Shown here piece by piece: positions 34,914-44,030 of a stretch of DNA of 64,000 bases. The position numbers were made by a program, and so were the translations under genes. How positions within the stretch are numbered: the first letter of the stretch is position 1; every line of letters begins with the position of its first letter. The notes under the pieces are model-generated. The model searched no databases. It was not told where the DNA came from and saw only the letters and a list, made by a program, of their open reading frames with translations. Source of the DNA: W0P28-013 sp051870755. Lineage in GTDB: Bacteria > Bacteroidota > Bacteroidia > Bacteroidales > Paludibacteraceae. Location: positions 41,390 through 105,389 of the forward strand of contig JBJECE010000034.1 in the NCBI GenBank assembly GCA_051870755.1, written 5' to 3'.

Positions 34914-35606
34914 ATGGAACAACATGCCAACCTGAAATCGTGGGCCGACGATGACAAACCACGCGAGAAACTCCTCAAACACGGCACCGCCGCCTTGAGC
35001 GACACCGAATTGTTGGCCATATTGTTGCGCACAGGCACCACCCAAGAAACCGTCGTCGAATTGGCACGCCGCCTGCTCGCTTCGGTACACAACAACCTCG
35101 ACGAACTCGGCAAACTGGCCATCGGTACACTGCAAAAAAACTTCAAAGGTATCGGCGAAACCAAAGCCATTACCCTGATAGCCGCCCTTGAACTCGGACG
35201 ACGCCGCAAATTGGCGCAAGCCCTGGAACGTCCGCAAATACGCTGCAGCGAAGATGTGGCGCACTACTTTCAGCCGATGCTGGCCGACTTGCCGCACGAG
35301 GAATTTTGGACGATGACCCTGAACCGCCAGAACAAAGTCATCGGCACCAACTGCATCAGCAAAGGCGGCGTCAGCACCACCGTAGTCGATACGAAACTCA
35401 TCATGCGCAACGCCATCGAGCAGTTGGCCAGCGGACTGATACTGTGCCACAATCACCCCAGCGGCAACCGACAACCAAGTGCCAACGATCATAACATCAC
35501 CACAAAACTAAAACAGGCTTGCCAACTATTTGACATACAACTACTTGATCATATCATCATTGCAGGGAACGAATTTTATAGTTTTGCCGACAACAACAAT
35601 CTGTAG
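34914..35606 (+). CDS. radC: RadC-family JAB1/MPN domain protein
   Basis: A 230-residue protein, started at ATG 34914 (MEQHANLKSWADDDKPREKL). The N-terminus has the RadC helix-hairpin segment (LSDTELLAILLRTGT, then KFKGIGETKAITLIAALELGRR-like KNFKGIGETKA) and the C-terminus the JAMM metalloprotease-like core, HNHPSG with His 179 and His 181 followed by the conserved Asp in SANDHN. Despite its name a role in repair is not established. Sits between rpsT and gcvP, with terminators on both sides, so it is transcribed alone. Confidence 0.93.
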   Translation: MEQHANLKSWADDDKPREKLLKHGTAALSDTELLAILLRTGTTQETVVELARRLLASVHNNLDELGKLAIGTLQKNFKGIGETKAITLIAALELGRRRKLAQALERPQIRCSEDVAHYFQPMLADLPHEEFWTMTLNRQNKVIGTNCISKGGVSTTVVDTKLIMRNAIEQLASGLILCHNHPSGNRQPSANDHNITTKLKQACQLFDIQLLDHIIIAGNEFYSFADNNNL

Positions 35607-35638
35607 CCATCGGCACGCCATAAAATACCCTATACGAC

Positions 35639-35668
35639 AGACGTTGCCGCACGCAACGTCTTTTTTTT
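35639..35668 (+). terminator. Terminator after radC
   Basis: Perfect 9-base stem AGACGTTGC/GCAACGTCT with loop CGCAC, followed by a run of eight T. Confidence 0.92.
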
Positions 35669-35702
35669 GGCGAAACATAGGTCGATTTTGCAAAAAAAAT
35701 GT

Positions 35703-35710
35703 TATTTTTG
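35703..35710 (+). promoter_or_regulatory. -7 element of the gcvP promoter
   Basis: TAttTTTG followed by CAAG, 30 bases before the gcvP ATG. The nearest TTTG boxes are too near or too far, so only the -7 is claimed. Confidence 0.5.
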
Positions 35711-35740
35711 CAAGTTATATCCAAAACACACTGACTCATT

Positions 35741-38587
35741 ATGCAAACAGACCTTTTTTCGCGTCGCCACATCGGCATTACCGACCGCGATTTGCAACAA
35801 ATGCTGGCCATCGTAGGCGTTAAATCGGTTGACGAACTCATCGAACAAACCATTCCCGCCAATATCCGTCTTGAGAAACCATTGGATTTGCCGGCGGCCA
35901 TGACCGAAGCGGAATTTTTGAAACATATTCACGCGTTGGCACAAAAAAACGTTTTGGCCGACAACTACATCGGGCAAGGTTTTTACGGCACGGTAACGCC
36001 GGCTGTAATTTTGCGTAACGTGTTCGAAAATCCGGGTTGGTACACGTCGTACACGCCCTATCAGGCCGAAATATCGCAAGGGCGCCTCGAAGCGTTGCTC
36101 AATTTTCAGACCATGATTTCGGACTTAACGGCGCTGCCGTTGGCCAACTGTTCGCTGCTCGACGAAGCCACCGCCGCCGCCGAAGCCATGACCATGATGT
36201 TCAACCTGCGCAGTCGCGAGCAGGCAAAAAGCGGCATCAACACGCTGTTTGTCGATGAAAGGCTGTTTCCGCAAACCATCGACGTGCTGAAAACGCGCAG
36301 TCTGCCGCAAGGCATCAAACTGCTGTTCGGTCGCGCCGAAACGTTCGATTTTGCGGAACCGGTGTTCGGTGCCATCGTACAATATCCCGACAACTTCGGC
36401 GAGATAAGCGACTATGCCGCCTTTGCCGAAGCCTGCCATGCACAAGATGCAAAATTGACCGTCGTGGCCGACATTTTGGCACTCACACTGCTGACACCGC
36501 CCGGCGATTTCGGAGCCGATATTGCCGTAGGCAGCACGCAACGATTCGGCATGCCGCTCTACTTTGGCGGTCCGTCGGCAGGTTACATGGCCACCCGCGA
36601 CGAATACAAACGTTCGATGCCGGGACGCATCATCGGCATATCGAAAGACGCCAACGGCAAACCGGCCTATCGGTTGGCATTGCAAACACGCGAGCAGCAC
36701 ATCAAACGCGAGAAAGCCACGTCGAACATCTGCACAGCACAAGCGTTGCCCGCCATCATGTCGGGTTTTTACGCCATACATCACGGCAACGACGGCCTGC
36801 GCGAAATAGCGATGAACGTCCACATCATGGCGGTGCTCGTCGCCCAAGAACTCGAAAAACTCGGTTGCAAGCAACTGAACGCCAACTACTTCGATACGCT
36901 ACGCATCGCATTGCCCGACAAAGGGCTGGCCGACAAACTGCACGCTACTGCCGAAGCCAACCGCGTCAATTTCAGGCATTTACCCGATGGCACCATCGGC
37001 ATCAGCACCGACGAAACGACCACCACGACCGGCGTTGCCAAGATTGTCGCCATTTTTGCAAACGTGCTCGGCAAGGAGATGCCGACGCAGTTCGGCGCCG
37101 TTACGACCATTGCCATGCCGAAAAACCTGCTGCGCCACACGCCCGCACTACACCACGAAGTATTCGAAAAATACCATACCGAAACCGAGTTGATGCGCTA
37201 CATCAAACAGTTGGAACGCAAAGACATTTCGCTGGCGCAATCGATGATTTCGCTCGGTTCTTGTACGATGAAACTAAACGCCGCTGCCGAAATGCTGCCG
37301 CTCAGTTGGCCTGAATTTACCGGCATTCACCCATTTGCGCCAAAGAGCCAAACACTTGGTTATCAAGAAATAATCGAAAATCTTTCGCACTATTTGTGCG
37401 AAATCACCGGTTTCGATGCCTGCACTTTGCAGCCAAACTCGGGCGCAGCCGGCGAATACACCGGTTTGCTGACCATTCGTCGCTATCAGGCAGCCGCCGG
37501 CGAAGGCCATCGGCACATCGTGCTGATACCGGCCTCGGCGCACGGCACCAATCCGGCAAGTGCCGTACAAGCCGGTTTCGACGTGGTAGTTACCGCCTGC
37601 GACGCACAAGGCAACGTCGATGTGGCCGACCTGCGCGCCAAAGCCGAAGCGTACAAAAACGAATTGGCCGCGTTGATGATAACCTACCCATCGACACACG
37701 GCATATTCGAACCGGAAATTAAAGAAATCTGCAACATCATTCACGCGGCCGGCGGTCAGGTTTATATGGATGGCGCCAACATGAACGGGCAAGTCGGATT
37801 GACTTCGCCGGGCGTTATCGGTGCCGACCTGTGCCATCTGAACCTACACAAAACCTTTGCCAGCCCGCATGGCGGCGGCGGACCGGGCGTCGGCCCGATT
37901 TGCGCCAAAGCGCATTTGGCCGCATTCCTGCCAAGTCATAACTTCATCGACGAACGCAACGCCAACACTGCCGTAGCCGCAGCGCCTTGGGGCAGTGCCG
38001 GCATTCTGCCGATTACCTACGCCTACATCCGCATGATGGGTGCCGAAGGTCTGACCGAAGCCACCAAAACAGCCATTTTGAGTGCCAACTATTTGGCTAA
38101 AAGGCTCGAAAACGATTACGGCATCGTTTATACAGGCGTCACAGGCCGTGTCGGACACGAATTGATACTCGACTGCCGACACTTCAAAGCCGACACCAAC
38201 ATCACCGAAAGCGACATCGCCAAACGGTTGATGGACTTCGGATTTCATGCGCCGACACTATCGTTCCCCGTACACGGCACACTGATGATAGAACCGACCG
38301 AAAGCGAATCGTTAGCCGAATTGGAACGTTTTGTACAGGCTTTGCTTGTCATTCGCGACGAGATAGACGAAATAGCCTTCGGCACAGCCGATAAAGCCGA
38401 CAATGTGTTGGTCAACGCGCCACACCCCGACTATGTGGTGACGGCCGACACATGGACACACCCATACGGACGCGAAAAGGCGGCATTCCCGCTGCCATGG
38501 GTACGCGACAATAAATTTTGGATTTCGGTGGCACGCATCGACAATGGTTGGGGCGACCGCAACCTGATAGCCTGCTGCGAAAAATAA
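35741..38587 (+). CDS. gcvP: Glycine dehydrogenase (decarboxylating), P protein
   Basis: A 948-residue fused P1/P2 glycine decarboxylase, the PLP enzyme of the glycine cleavage system. It begins DLFSRRHIGIT, has the N-terminal (P1) half with YTPYQAEISQGRLEALLNFQTM and the C-terminal (P2) half with LGSCTMKLNAAAEM and the PLP lysine K704 in LNLHKTFASPHGGGGPGVGP. It releases CO2 from glycine and passes the methylamine to the H protein. GcvH and GcvT are not here. No glycine riboswitch is visible upstream. The next gene follows after 23 bases without a terminator. Confidence 0.96.
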   Translation: MQTDLFSRRHIGITDRDLQQMLAIVGVKSVDELIEQTIPANIRLEKPLDLPAAMTEAEFLKHIHALAQKNVLADNYIGQGFYGTVTPAVILRNVFENPGWYTSYTPYQAEISQGRLEALLNFQTMISDLTALPLANCSLLDEATAAAEAMTMMFNLRSREQAKSGINTLFVDERLFPQTIDVLKTRSLPQGIKLLFGRAETFDFAEPVFGAIVQYPDNFGEISDYAAFAEACHAQDAKLTVVADILALTLLTPPGDFGADIAVGSTQRFGMPLYFGGPSAGYMATRDEYKRSMPGRIIGISKDANGKPAYRLALQTREQHIKREKATSNICTAQALPAIMSGFYAIHHGNDGLREIAMNVHIMAVLVAQELEKLGCKQLNANYFDTLRIALPDKGLADKLHATAEANRVNFRHLPDGTIGISTDETTTTTGVAKIVAIFANVLGKEMPTQFGAVTTIAMPKNLLRHTPALHHEVFEKYHTETELMRYIKQLERKDISLAQSMISLGSCTMKLNAAAEMLPLSWPEFTGIHPFAPKSQTLGYQEIIENLSHYLCEITGFDACTLQPNSGAAGEYTGLLTIRRYQAAAGEGHRHIVLIPASAHGTNPASAVQAGFDVVVTACDAQGNVDVADLRAKAEAYKNELAALMITYPSTHGIFEPEIKEICNIIHAAGGQVYMDGANMNGQVGLTSPGVIGADLCHLNLHKTFASPHGGGGPGVGPICAKAHLAAFLPSHNFIDERNANTAVAAAPWGSAGILPITYAYIRMMGAEGLTEATKTAILSANYLAKRLENDYGIVYTGVTGRVGHELILDCRHFKADTNITESDIAKRLMDFGFHAPTLSFPVHGTLMIEPTESESLAELERFVQALLVIRDEIDEIAFGTADKADNVLVNAPHPDYVVTADTWTHPYGREKAAFPLPWVRDNKFWISVARIDNGWGDRNLIACCEK

Positions 38588-38610
38588 TTCTAACCTAAAA
38601 ACAGAAAAAT

Positions 38611-39420
38611 ATGAATTTTATCGACGTAACAAATTGGAATCAAGGACTTTTGCTCACACCCGAACAATTTTTGTGGTTAATGGGCGGCATGGGCATCACA
38701 GCCGTTATCGTCTTTGTGTGCCTCTATTTTGTCAATGCCGGCTACGGCAAGATGATTTCGGCCAAATGGGGACCGGCCATCAGCAACAAAACCGCTTGGG
38801 TTTTGATGGAATGTCCCGTATTTTTTGTCTTATTGTATTTTTGGGCACTGAGTCCGCGCAAATTCGACACGGCACCACTCATTTTTTTCCTGCTGTTCGA
38901 ATTGCACTATTTTCAGCGCTCATTCATTTTCCCATTTCTGCTGAAAGGCAAAAGTAAGATGCCGATTGTCATCATGTTGATGGGCATGATTTTCAACACG
39001 TTGAACGGTTATTTGCAAGGCGAATGGATTTTCTTTATGGCGCCCAACGACATGTACACCGCCGCATGGCTCACCACACCGCAATTTATCATCGGCGTGC
39101 TGCTGTTCTTTGTCGGCATGGACATCAACCTGCACAGCGACCACGTCATTCGCCACCTGCGCGCGCCGGGCGACACCAAGCACTATCTGCCCAAAAAAGG
39201 CATGTACAAATATGTAACATCGGCCAACTATTTCGGCGAAATTGTAGAATGGACAGGATTTGCCATACTCACATGGAGTTTGTCGGGACTGATGTTTGTC
39301 ATTTGGACGTGTGCCAACCTTGTGCCGCGCGCCAACAGCATCTACAAAAAATATCAGGCCGAATTTGGCGATGAGTTTTACGAACGACCACTCAAACGTG
39401 TTTTCCCGTTCATCTATTAA
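38611..39420 (+). CDS. Steroid 5-alpha-reductase (SRD5A) family membrane enzyme
   Basis: A 269-residue protein with about six or seven membrane segments. The C-terminal third has the family signature: NLHSDHVIRHLR, then HYLPKKGMYKYVTSANYFGEIVEW (split here as HYLP-KKG-MYKYVTSANYFGE), NLVPRANSIYKKY and a closing RPLKRVFPFIY. These match eukaryotic and bacterial 3-oxo-5-alpha-steroid 4-dehydrogenases, which reduce the delta-4 bond of 3-oxo steroids with NADPH. Related gut Bacteroidales enzymes act on bile acids and steroid hormones. It is followed after 54 bases by an Old Yellow Enzyme reductase. The actual substrate is unknown; general lipid enone reduction is possible. Confidence 0.85.
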   Translation: MNFIDVTNWNQGLLLTPEQFLWLMGGMGITAVIVFVCLYFVNAGYGKMISAKWGPAISNKTAWVLMECPVFFVLLYFWALSPRKFDTAPLIFFLLFELHYFQRSFIFPFLLKGKSKMPIVIMLMGMIFNTLNGYLQGEWIFFMAPNDMYTAAWLTTPQFIIGVLLFFVGMDINLHSDHVIRHLRAPGDTKHYLPKKGMYKYVTSANYFGEIVEWTGFAILTWSLSGLMFVIWTCANLVPRANSIYKKYQAEFGDEFYERPLKRVFPFIY

Positions 39421-39474
39421 AGCGCGAAAACAGGCAATATTTCAAAATAACAACTTAACACACCAATAAAAATC

Positions 39475-40764
39475 ATGACGGAATCGAAACTTTTTACACC
39501 ATATCAACTTGGGCCGATTACACTGCGCAATCGGTTTATCCGCTCGGCAGCGTTCGAAAATATGTGCCACAACAACACCCCGTCGCAGGAGTTGCACGAC
39601 TACCACGTGAGCGTAGCACGCGGCGGCGTGGGTATGACCACGGTGGCTTACTGCGCCGTTGATTTGAGCGGCGTCAGTTTCGACGGACAACTCTACGTGC
39701 GCGACGAGACGCTGCCCGGTTTGAAAAAACTGACCAACGCCATCCATGCCGAAGGCGCCAAAGCCAGCATCCAACTCGGGCATTGCGGCAACATGACGCA
39801 TTTTTACACCTGCCACTGCATGCCCGTCAGTGCGAGCAACGGTTTCAACCTCTATTCGCCCACCATTCATCGCCGTCTGAAAGTGGCTGAAATCAAGCAA
39901 CTTGTCAAAAAATTCGGCGAAGCAGTCGATTTCTGTCGCGAAGCCGGTTTCGATTGCGTCGAGATTCACGCAGGACACGCCTATCTCATCTCGCAATTCA
40001 TCAGTCGGCGTACCAACCATCGCCACGACGAGTATGGCGGTTCGTTCGAAAATCGCGTGCGTTTCATGAACGAAGTGCTCGACGAAGTAATGTTGCATGC
40101 CAAAGACGATATGGCTGTGGTTGTGAAAACCAACATGTGGGATGCCTGCCGACGAGGTTCCGACATCGAAGAGGGTCTGCGCGTAGCGCGCGAAATACTG
40201 AAACACAAGGTACACGGCATTGTACTGTCGGGCGGCACTGTGAGTGCAAGCCCTATGCGTGTGCTTGGTGGTGCCATGCCTATCAAAACATTGGCACACT
40301 ATATGCCGATGAAGAGTTTTTGGTGGCTCAAAGCAGCATTGCTCTGTGGCGGCGGCGCTATGTTGATTCCGACCGTACCGTTCAAGGAATTATACTTCAT
40401 GGAACAAGCCAAACGTTTTCAACGCGAATTGAAAGATGTATTGGGCGATACCACGCTTATATATGTAGGTGGCGTGCAATCGGGCGATAATTGCCAACAG
40501 ATTATGGACGAAGACTTTGAATTGTTTCAGATAGCGCATGTGCTCATCAAAGACCCCGATTTCGTGAAACACGTGCAAGAGAATCCGCATTATCACGCCG
40601 GTTGTGGTCGCTCGAACTACTGCGTTGGTCGCATGTACACGCTCGATATGAAATGCCACGAATGTGTTGAACGCGATGGCGAGTGCATACCAAAACGCCT
40701 CAAAAAAGAGATCGCCAAACTCGAAGCGAAAGCGGAGAAAAGTGTGAAAGAACAGAAAAAGTAA
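39475..40764 (+). CDS. Old Yellow Enzyme-family NADH:flavin oxidoreductase
   Basis: A 429-residue FMN-dependent TIM-barrel enzyme: LGPITLRNRFIRSAAFENM at the N-terminus, the FMN/substrate region with IQLGHCGN, EIHAGHAYLISQFISRRTN-type HxxH motif (about 163-182), DEYGGSFENRVRF and KTNMWDACRRG. A cysteine cluster near the end (CGRSNYC, then KCHEC) suggests a 4Fe-4S site, but its spacing is altered and the C-terminal FAD/NADH domain of 2,4-dienoyl-CoA reductases and BaiCD is missing. Relatives reduce enones, including 5-beta-reduction of steroids. Its position next to the SRD5A homologue suggests a shared steroid-like substrate. Specificity is inference. Confidence 0.8.
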   Translation: MTESKLFTPYQLGPITLRNRFIRSAAFENMCHNNTPSQELHDYHVSVARGGVGMTTVAYCAVDLSGVSFDGQLYVRDETLPGLKKLTNAIHAEGAKASIQLGHCGNMTHFYTCHCMPVSASNGFNLYSPTIHRRLKVAEIKQLVKKFGEAVDFCREAGFDCVEIHAGHAYLISQFISRRTNHRHDEYGGSFENRVRFMNEVLDEVMLHAKDDMAVVVKTNMWDACRRGSDIEEGLRVAREILKHKVHGIVLSGGTVSASPMRVLGGAMPIKTLAHYMPMKSFWWLKAALLCGGGAMLIPTVPFKELYFMEQAKRFQRELKDVLGDTTLIYVGGVQSGDNCQQIMDEDFELFQIAHVLIKDPDFVKHVQENPHYHAGCGRSNYCVGRMYTLDMKCHECVERDGECIPKRLKKEIAKLEAKAEKSVKEQKK

Positions 40765-40768
40765 ATTG

Positions 40769-42406
40769 ATGAAGGGAAAAACGAATAAAAATATTATTGA
40801 AGAACCTGTTGTAAGTTATGGCATACAAACTCCTCTTTTGCTAAGTATTAAAGATGCTTCAATATTTGCTTCTGAATATACGGGTAAAAATATCACTGTA
40901 TCAAACATTTCGTATTTGGTACAATATGGCAAAGTGCGCAAATATGGCGAAAACGGAGCTACTATGGTAAGCAAAGAGGATTTGTTGAACTATTACGAAT
41001 CGTTCAACGGCAAACGTGAGGTGGAATGGAAAGAAAAACTCGGTAACGATTTGAATTGGGCGTTGAGTTTTGATAATCTAAAAGAAGCTGACACCACCAA
41101 ACATGTACACCGTTTGCATCCATATAAAGGCAAATTTATTCCGCAGTTGGTGGAATACTTTTTGGATTCGCATACTGACGAGTTCAAAAAGCAAACATAT
41201 TTTGCAAAAAATGACATTGTGCTTGATCCATTTGCGGGCAGTGGTACAACGCTTGTGCAAGCTAACGAATTGGGTATGAATGCAATCGGAATAGACATTT
41301 CCGCATTTAACGCGTTAATTGACAACTGCAAGGTGCAAAAGTACGATTTTGCCGATTTACAATCTGAAATTAAACGAATTAGCAATGTCTTGAAAAAATA
41401 TATTGCCGAAAGCAAAATTTTGGAGTTCGACGAAACATTATTGGCGGAACTTGCTGCGTTTAACAACGAATATTTTCCTGTGCCTGAATTTAAATACCGT
41501 GTGCAGCAAAAAGAAATTGATGGCGACAAGTATGGGGCAGAAAAAGCCGCACTATTCTTGCCAATTTACAATAAATTGGTGGTGCAATATCATATTGAAT
41601 TGCTACAACCGACCAACGAAAACTTTTTGAGTAAATGGTTTATCAATCAGATACGCAATGAGATAAATGTGGTTTTTGACGAAATAAAAAAAGTAAAAAA
41701 TCCACAAACTAAACACATTTTGTGTGTGATTTTAAGCCGCACCATGCGCTCGTGTCGTGCTACTACGCATGCCGATTTGGCTACACTAAAAGATCCTGTT
41801 ATAACTACCTACTATTGCCATAAGCATGGTAAAGTGTGCAAACCGTTGTTTTCTATTTTGAAATGGTGGGAAAGTTATTGCAAAGACACCGTGAAACGCT
41901 TGCAAATATTTGACAATCTGCGCACTAATACATTTCAATATTGTTTGACTGGTGACAGCCGCACCATTGATATTTTTGCCGAGATAGACAAGTATAGCCA
42001 ACAATTTGGTAAGCTATTGAGAGAGAAAAAAATCCGTGGAATTTTTTCAAGTCCACCTTATGTTGGTTTGATTGATTACCACGAACAACATGCTTATGCT
42101 TACGACTTATTTGGTTTTGAGCGCAACGACGATAAAGAGATTGGTCCGCTGTTCAAAGGACAAAAATTGGAAGCGCAACGCTTATATGTGGAAGGTATTT
42201 CGGATGTTTTAATTAATTGCAAACGTTTTTTAGTCGATGACTACAATGTATTTTTAGTTGCTAACGACAAACACCATCTATATCCCAAAATTGCAGAGCG
42301 CGCAGGTATGCAAATTGTCAATCAGTTCAAACGTCCAGTGCTAAACCGTACCGAGAAAGATAAAGGAGCGTATTCAGAGATAATTTTTCACTTAAAAGAA
42401 AAGTGA
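40769..42406 (+). CDS. Type II DNA methyltransferase, SPPY class
   Basis: A 545-residue SAM-dependent DNA methyltransferase. The SAM loop is DPFAGSGTTLVQA (153-165) and the catalytic motif is SPPY at 428-431, so the order is motif I, a large target-recognition region, then motif IV. SPPY indicates N4-cytosine (possibly N6-adenine) methylation. A small HTH-like N-terminal segment (LLSIKDASIFASEY) is present. Base composition is clearly more AT-rich than its neighbours. Starts 4 bases after the OYE stop (an in-frame TTG three bases upstream is possible). It is paired with the TdeIII-like nuclease at 42460, so this is a complete restriction-modification system. Confidence 0.88.
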   Translation: MKGKTNKNIIEEPVVSYGIQTPLLLSIKDASIFASEYTGKNITVSNISYLVQYGKVRKYGENGATMVSKEDLLNYYESFNGKREVEWKEKLGNDLNWALSFDNLKEADTTKHVHRLHPYKGKFIPQLVEYFLDSHTDEFKKQTYFAKNDIVLDPFAGSGTTLVQANELGMNAIGIDISAFNALIDNCKVQKYDFADLQSEIKRISNVLKKYIAESKILEFDETLLAELAAFNNEYFPVPEFKYRVQQKEIDGDKYGAEKAALFLPIYNKLVVQYHIELLQPTNENFLSKWFINQIRNEINVVFDEIKKVKNPQTKHILCVILSRTMRSCRATTHADLATLKDPVITTYYCHKHGKVCKPLFSILKWWESYCKDTVKRLQIFDNLRTNTFQYCLTGDSRTIDIFAEIDKYSQQFGKLLREKKIRGIFSSPPYVGLIDYHEQHAYAYDLFGFERNDDKEIGPLFKGQKLEAQRLYVEGISDVLINCKRFLVDDYNVFLVANDKHHLYPKIAERAGMQIVNQFKRPVLNRTEKDKGAYSEIIFHLKEK

Positions 42407-42459
42407 ATAAAATTTCTATATCAAATCAAGTATAATTAAAATGTTATTTACTTAAAAAT

Positions 42460-43233
42460 ATGGCACTAACACAAGCACAAAAAACTAATATTCAACAAGT
42501 GATTGCTACTTGTTTACGGAACAAATTCAAAAATTATACTCCGCAAGATAATTATATGCCTTTTCATTTTGCACTTTTGGGTAAAGATAGGATGGCTTTG
42601 TATTCATTTATGCAATCGTTATTGACTACATTTGGTTCTTCTATTTTTGAGCCAGTAGCAGCTGCTCTTGCAAAAACTCGTTTTGCAAAAGTTGAGACTC
42701 AATACACTATTGGTGATACCATTTATTCAAAATGCCAAAAATCGGTACAAGATATTGTAAATGAGCTCACTTACAACCCAAAACCAGATCGGGTTGCAGA
42801 ATCAAAAAAATTACAACAAACGCTTTCTGGTAATAAAAACAAACTGAAAGCAACAAAAGTAGATTTATTCGTAGAAACAACAACTGGTGAACAGTATTTA
42901 TTCGATTTGAAAACAGCAAAACCGAATAAAGGTGGTTTTCAGGAGTTTAAGCAAACACTTCTTACTTGGGCAGGCATTGCTTATACAAAAAATAAAGATA
43001 CAAAAATTCATACTGCAATTGCTATTCCGTACAATCCATACGCACCGAAACCATACCAATTTTGGACAATGGCAGGAATGCTTGATTTGAAAGAAGAACT
43101 ATATGTTGCAGAAAAATTTTGGGATTTTTTGGGTGGAAAAGGTGCTTACAATGATTTATTGCTTTGCTTTGAAAAAGCAGGCATAGAACTTCGTCCTGAA
43201 ATAGACGAATATTTTGCAAAATTTAACAAATAA
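42460..43233 (+). CDS. TdeIII-like type II restriction endonuclease
   Basis: A 257-residue protein, AT-rich like the methyltransferase gene. The N-terminal region YMPFHFALLGKDRMALYSFM, followed by QSLLTTFGSSIFEPVA, is the hallmark I associate with the TdeIII family. A PD-(D/E)xK-like centre is visible as VDLF (D135) followed by FDLK (D149, K151). TdeIII cuts GGNCC; that this homologue does so is inference, consistent with the SPPY cytosine methyltransferase partner. It lies 53 bases downstream of the methylase and 11 bases before the first SDR gene. Confidence 0.75.
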   Translation: MALTQAQKTNIQQVIATCLRNKFKNYTPQDNYMPFHFALLGKDRMALYSFMQSLLTTFGSSIFEPVAAALAKTRFAKVETQYTIGDTIYSKCQKSVQDIVNELTYNPKPDRVAESKKLQQTLSGNKNKLKATKVDLFVETTTGEQYLFDLKTAKPNKGGFQEFKQTLLTWAGIAYTKNKDTKIHTAIAIPYNPYAPKPYQFWTMAGMLDLKEELYVAEKFWDFLGGKGAYNDLLLCFEKAGIELRPEIDEYFAKFNK

Positions 43234-43244
43234 CCAATTATTAT

Positions 43245-44024
43245 ATGCTATCACTCGTTACCGGCGCAAGTTCCGGCATTGGCTTGCAATACGCCACACA
43301 GTTGGCTCGCGACTACCACACCGACCTGCTGCTCGTCAGCAATCAGGAACAGGAATTGCAGGAGGTGGCCGCCAACCTGGCACAAACATACAACGTAAAA
43401 ACCATCGCACACTATGCCGACCTCAGCCAAACGGATGCGGCCGAAAAACTGCACGCTTTCTGCATCGAACGCGGGCTGCAAGTCGATATTTTGATAAACA
43501 ACGCCGGCGTATTTTTCTTCAATCCGTACGTCGAAACGAGTATGCGCCGCATCGAACTGATGCTGAACCTGCACATGCTCACGGTGGCAAAAATGTGCCG
43601 CCTCTTTGGCGAAGATATGTGCCAACGCGGCAACGGCTACATTCTGAATATGTCGTCGATGTCGTCGTGGATGACAATGCCGGGCATACAAACGTACAAC
43701 GCCACCAAAGCGTTCATCTACAACTTGAGCAAATCGCTGTGGTACGAGTTTAACCCAAAAGGTGTGGGCATCACGGTGATGACACCGGGCGCCGTCGATA
43801 CGGCACTGTTCGGCTTGAGCGACTATTGGCGCCGCGTGGCAGTCAATCTGACGGTGAGCATTCCGCCCGAGAAATTGGTGCGCCGCGCGCTGAAAAAAAT
43901 GTTCAAAAAGAAGAAAACGGATATGCCGGGCGTCATCAACCACCTTGTGCTGCCGCTGCTCAAACATCTGCCCGATTGGGCCATCTTCTTGACTATGAAA
44001 TACATCGGAAAATTCCAAAAATAA
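43245..44024 (+). CDS. Short-chain dehydrogenase/reductase, copy 1
   Basis: A 259-residue classical SDR: cofactor loop TGASSGIG (6-13), NNAG (85-88), catalytic Ser in NMSSMSS (about 136-141) and YNATK with Tyr 151 and Lys 155. The C-terminal 60 residues are hydrophobic-basic (KKMFKKKKTDMPGV, LPDWAIFL), as in membrane-associated steroid or ketoacyl reductases. It is clearly a paralogue of the SDR at 44956, with the same length and all motifs aligned. GC content returns to the chromosomal level here. Context with SRD5A and OYE suggests hydroxysteroid-type substrates; unproven. Confidence 0.88.
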   Translation: MLSLVTGASSGIGLQYATQLARDYHTDLLLVSNQEQELQEVAANLAQTYNVKTIAHYADLSQTDAAEKLHAFCIERGLQVDILINNAGVFFFNPYVETSMRRIELMLNLHMLTVAKMCRLFGEDMCQRGNGYILNMSSMSSWMTMPGIQTYNATKAFIYNLSKSLWYEFNPKGVGITVMTPGAVDTALFGLSDYWRRVAVNLTVSIPPEKLVRRALKKMFKKKKTDMPGVINHLVLPLLKHLPDWAIFLTMKYIGKFQK

Positions 44025-44030
44025 TCAGTC

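Noticed and set aside
35611..35740. Glycine riboswitch upstream of gcvP
   Set aside because: The short leader holds only the radC terminator and a -7 element; no tandem glycine aptamer sequence is present.
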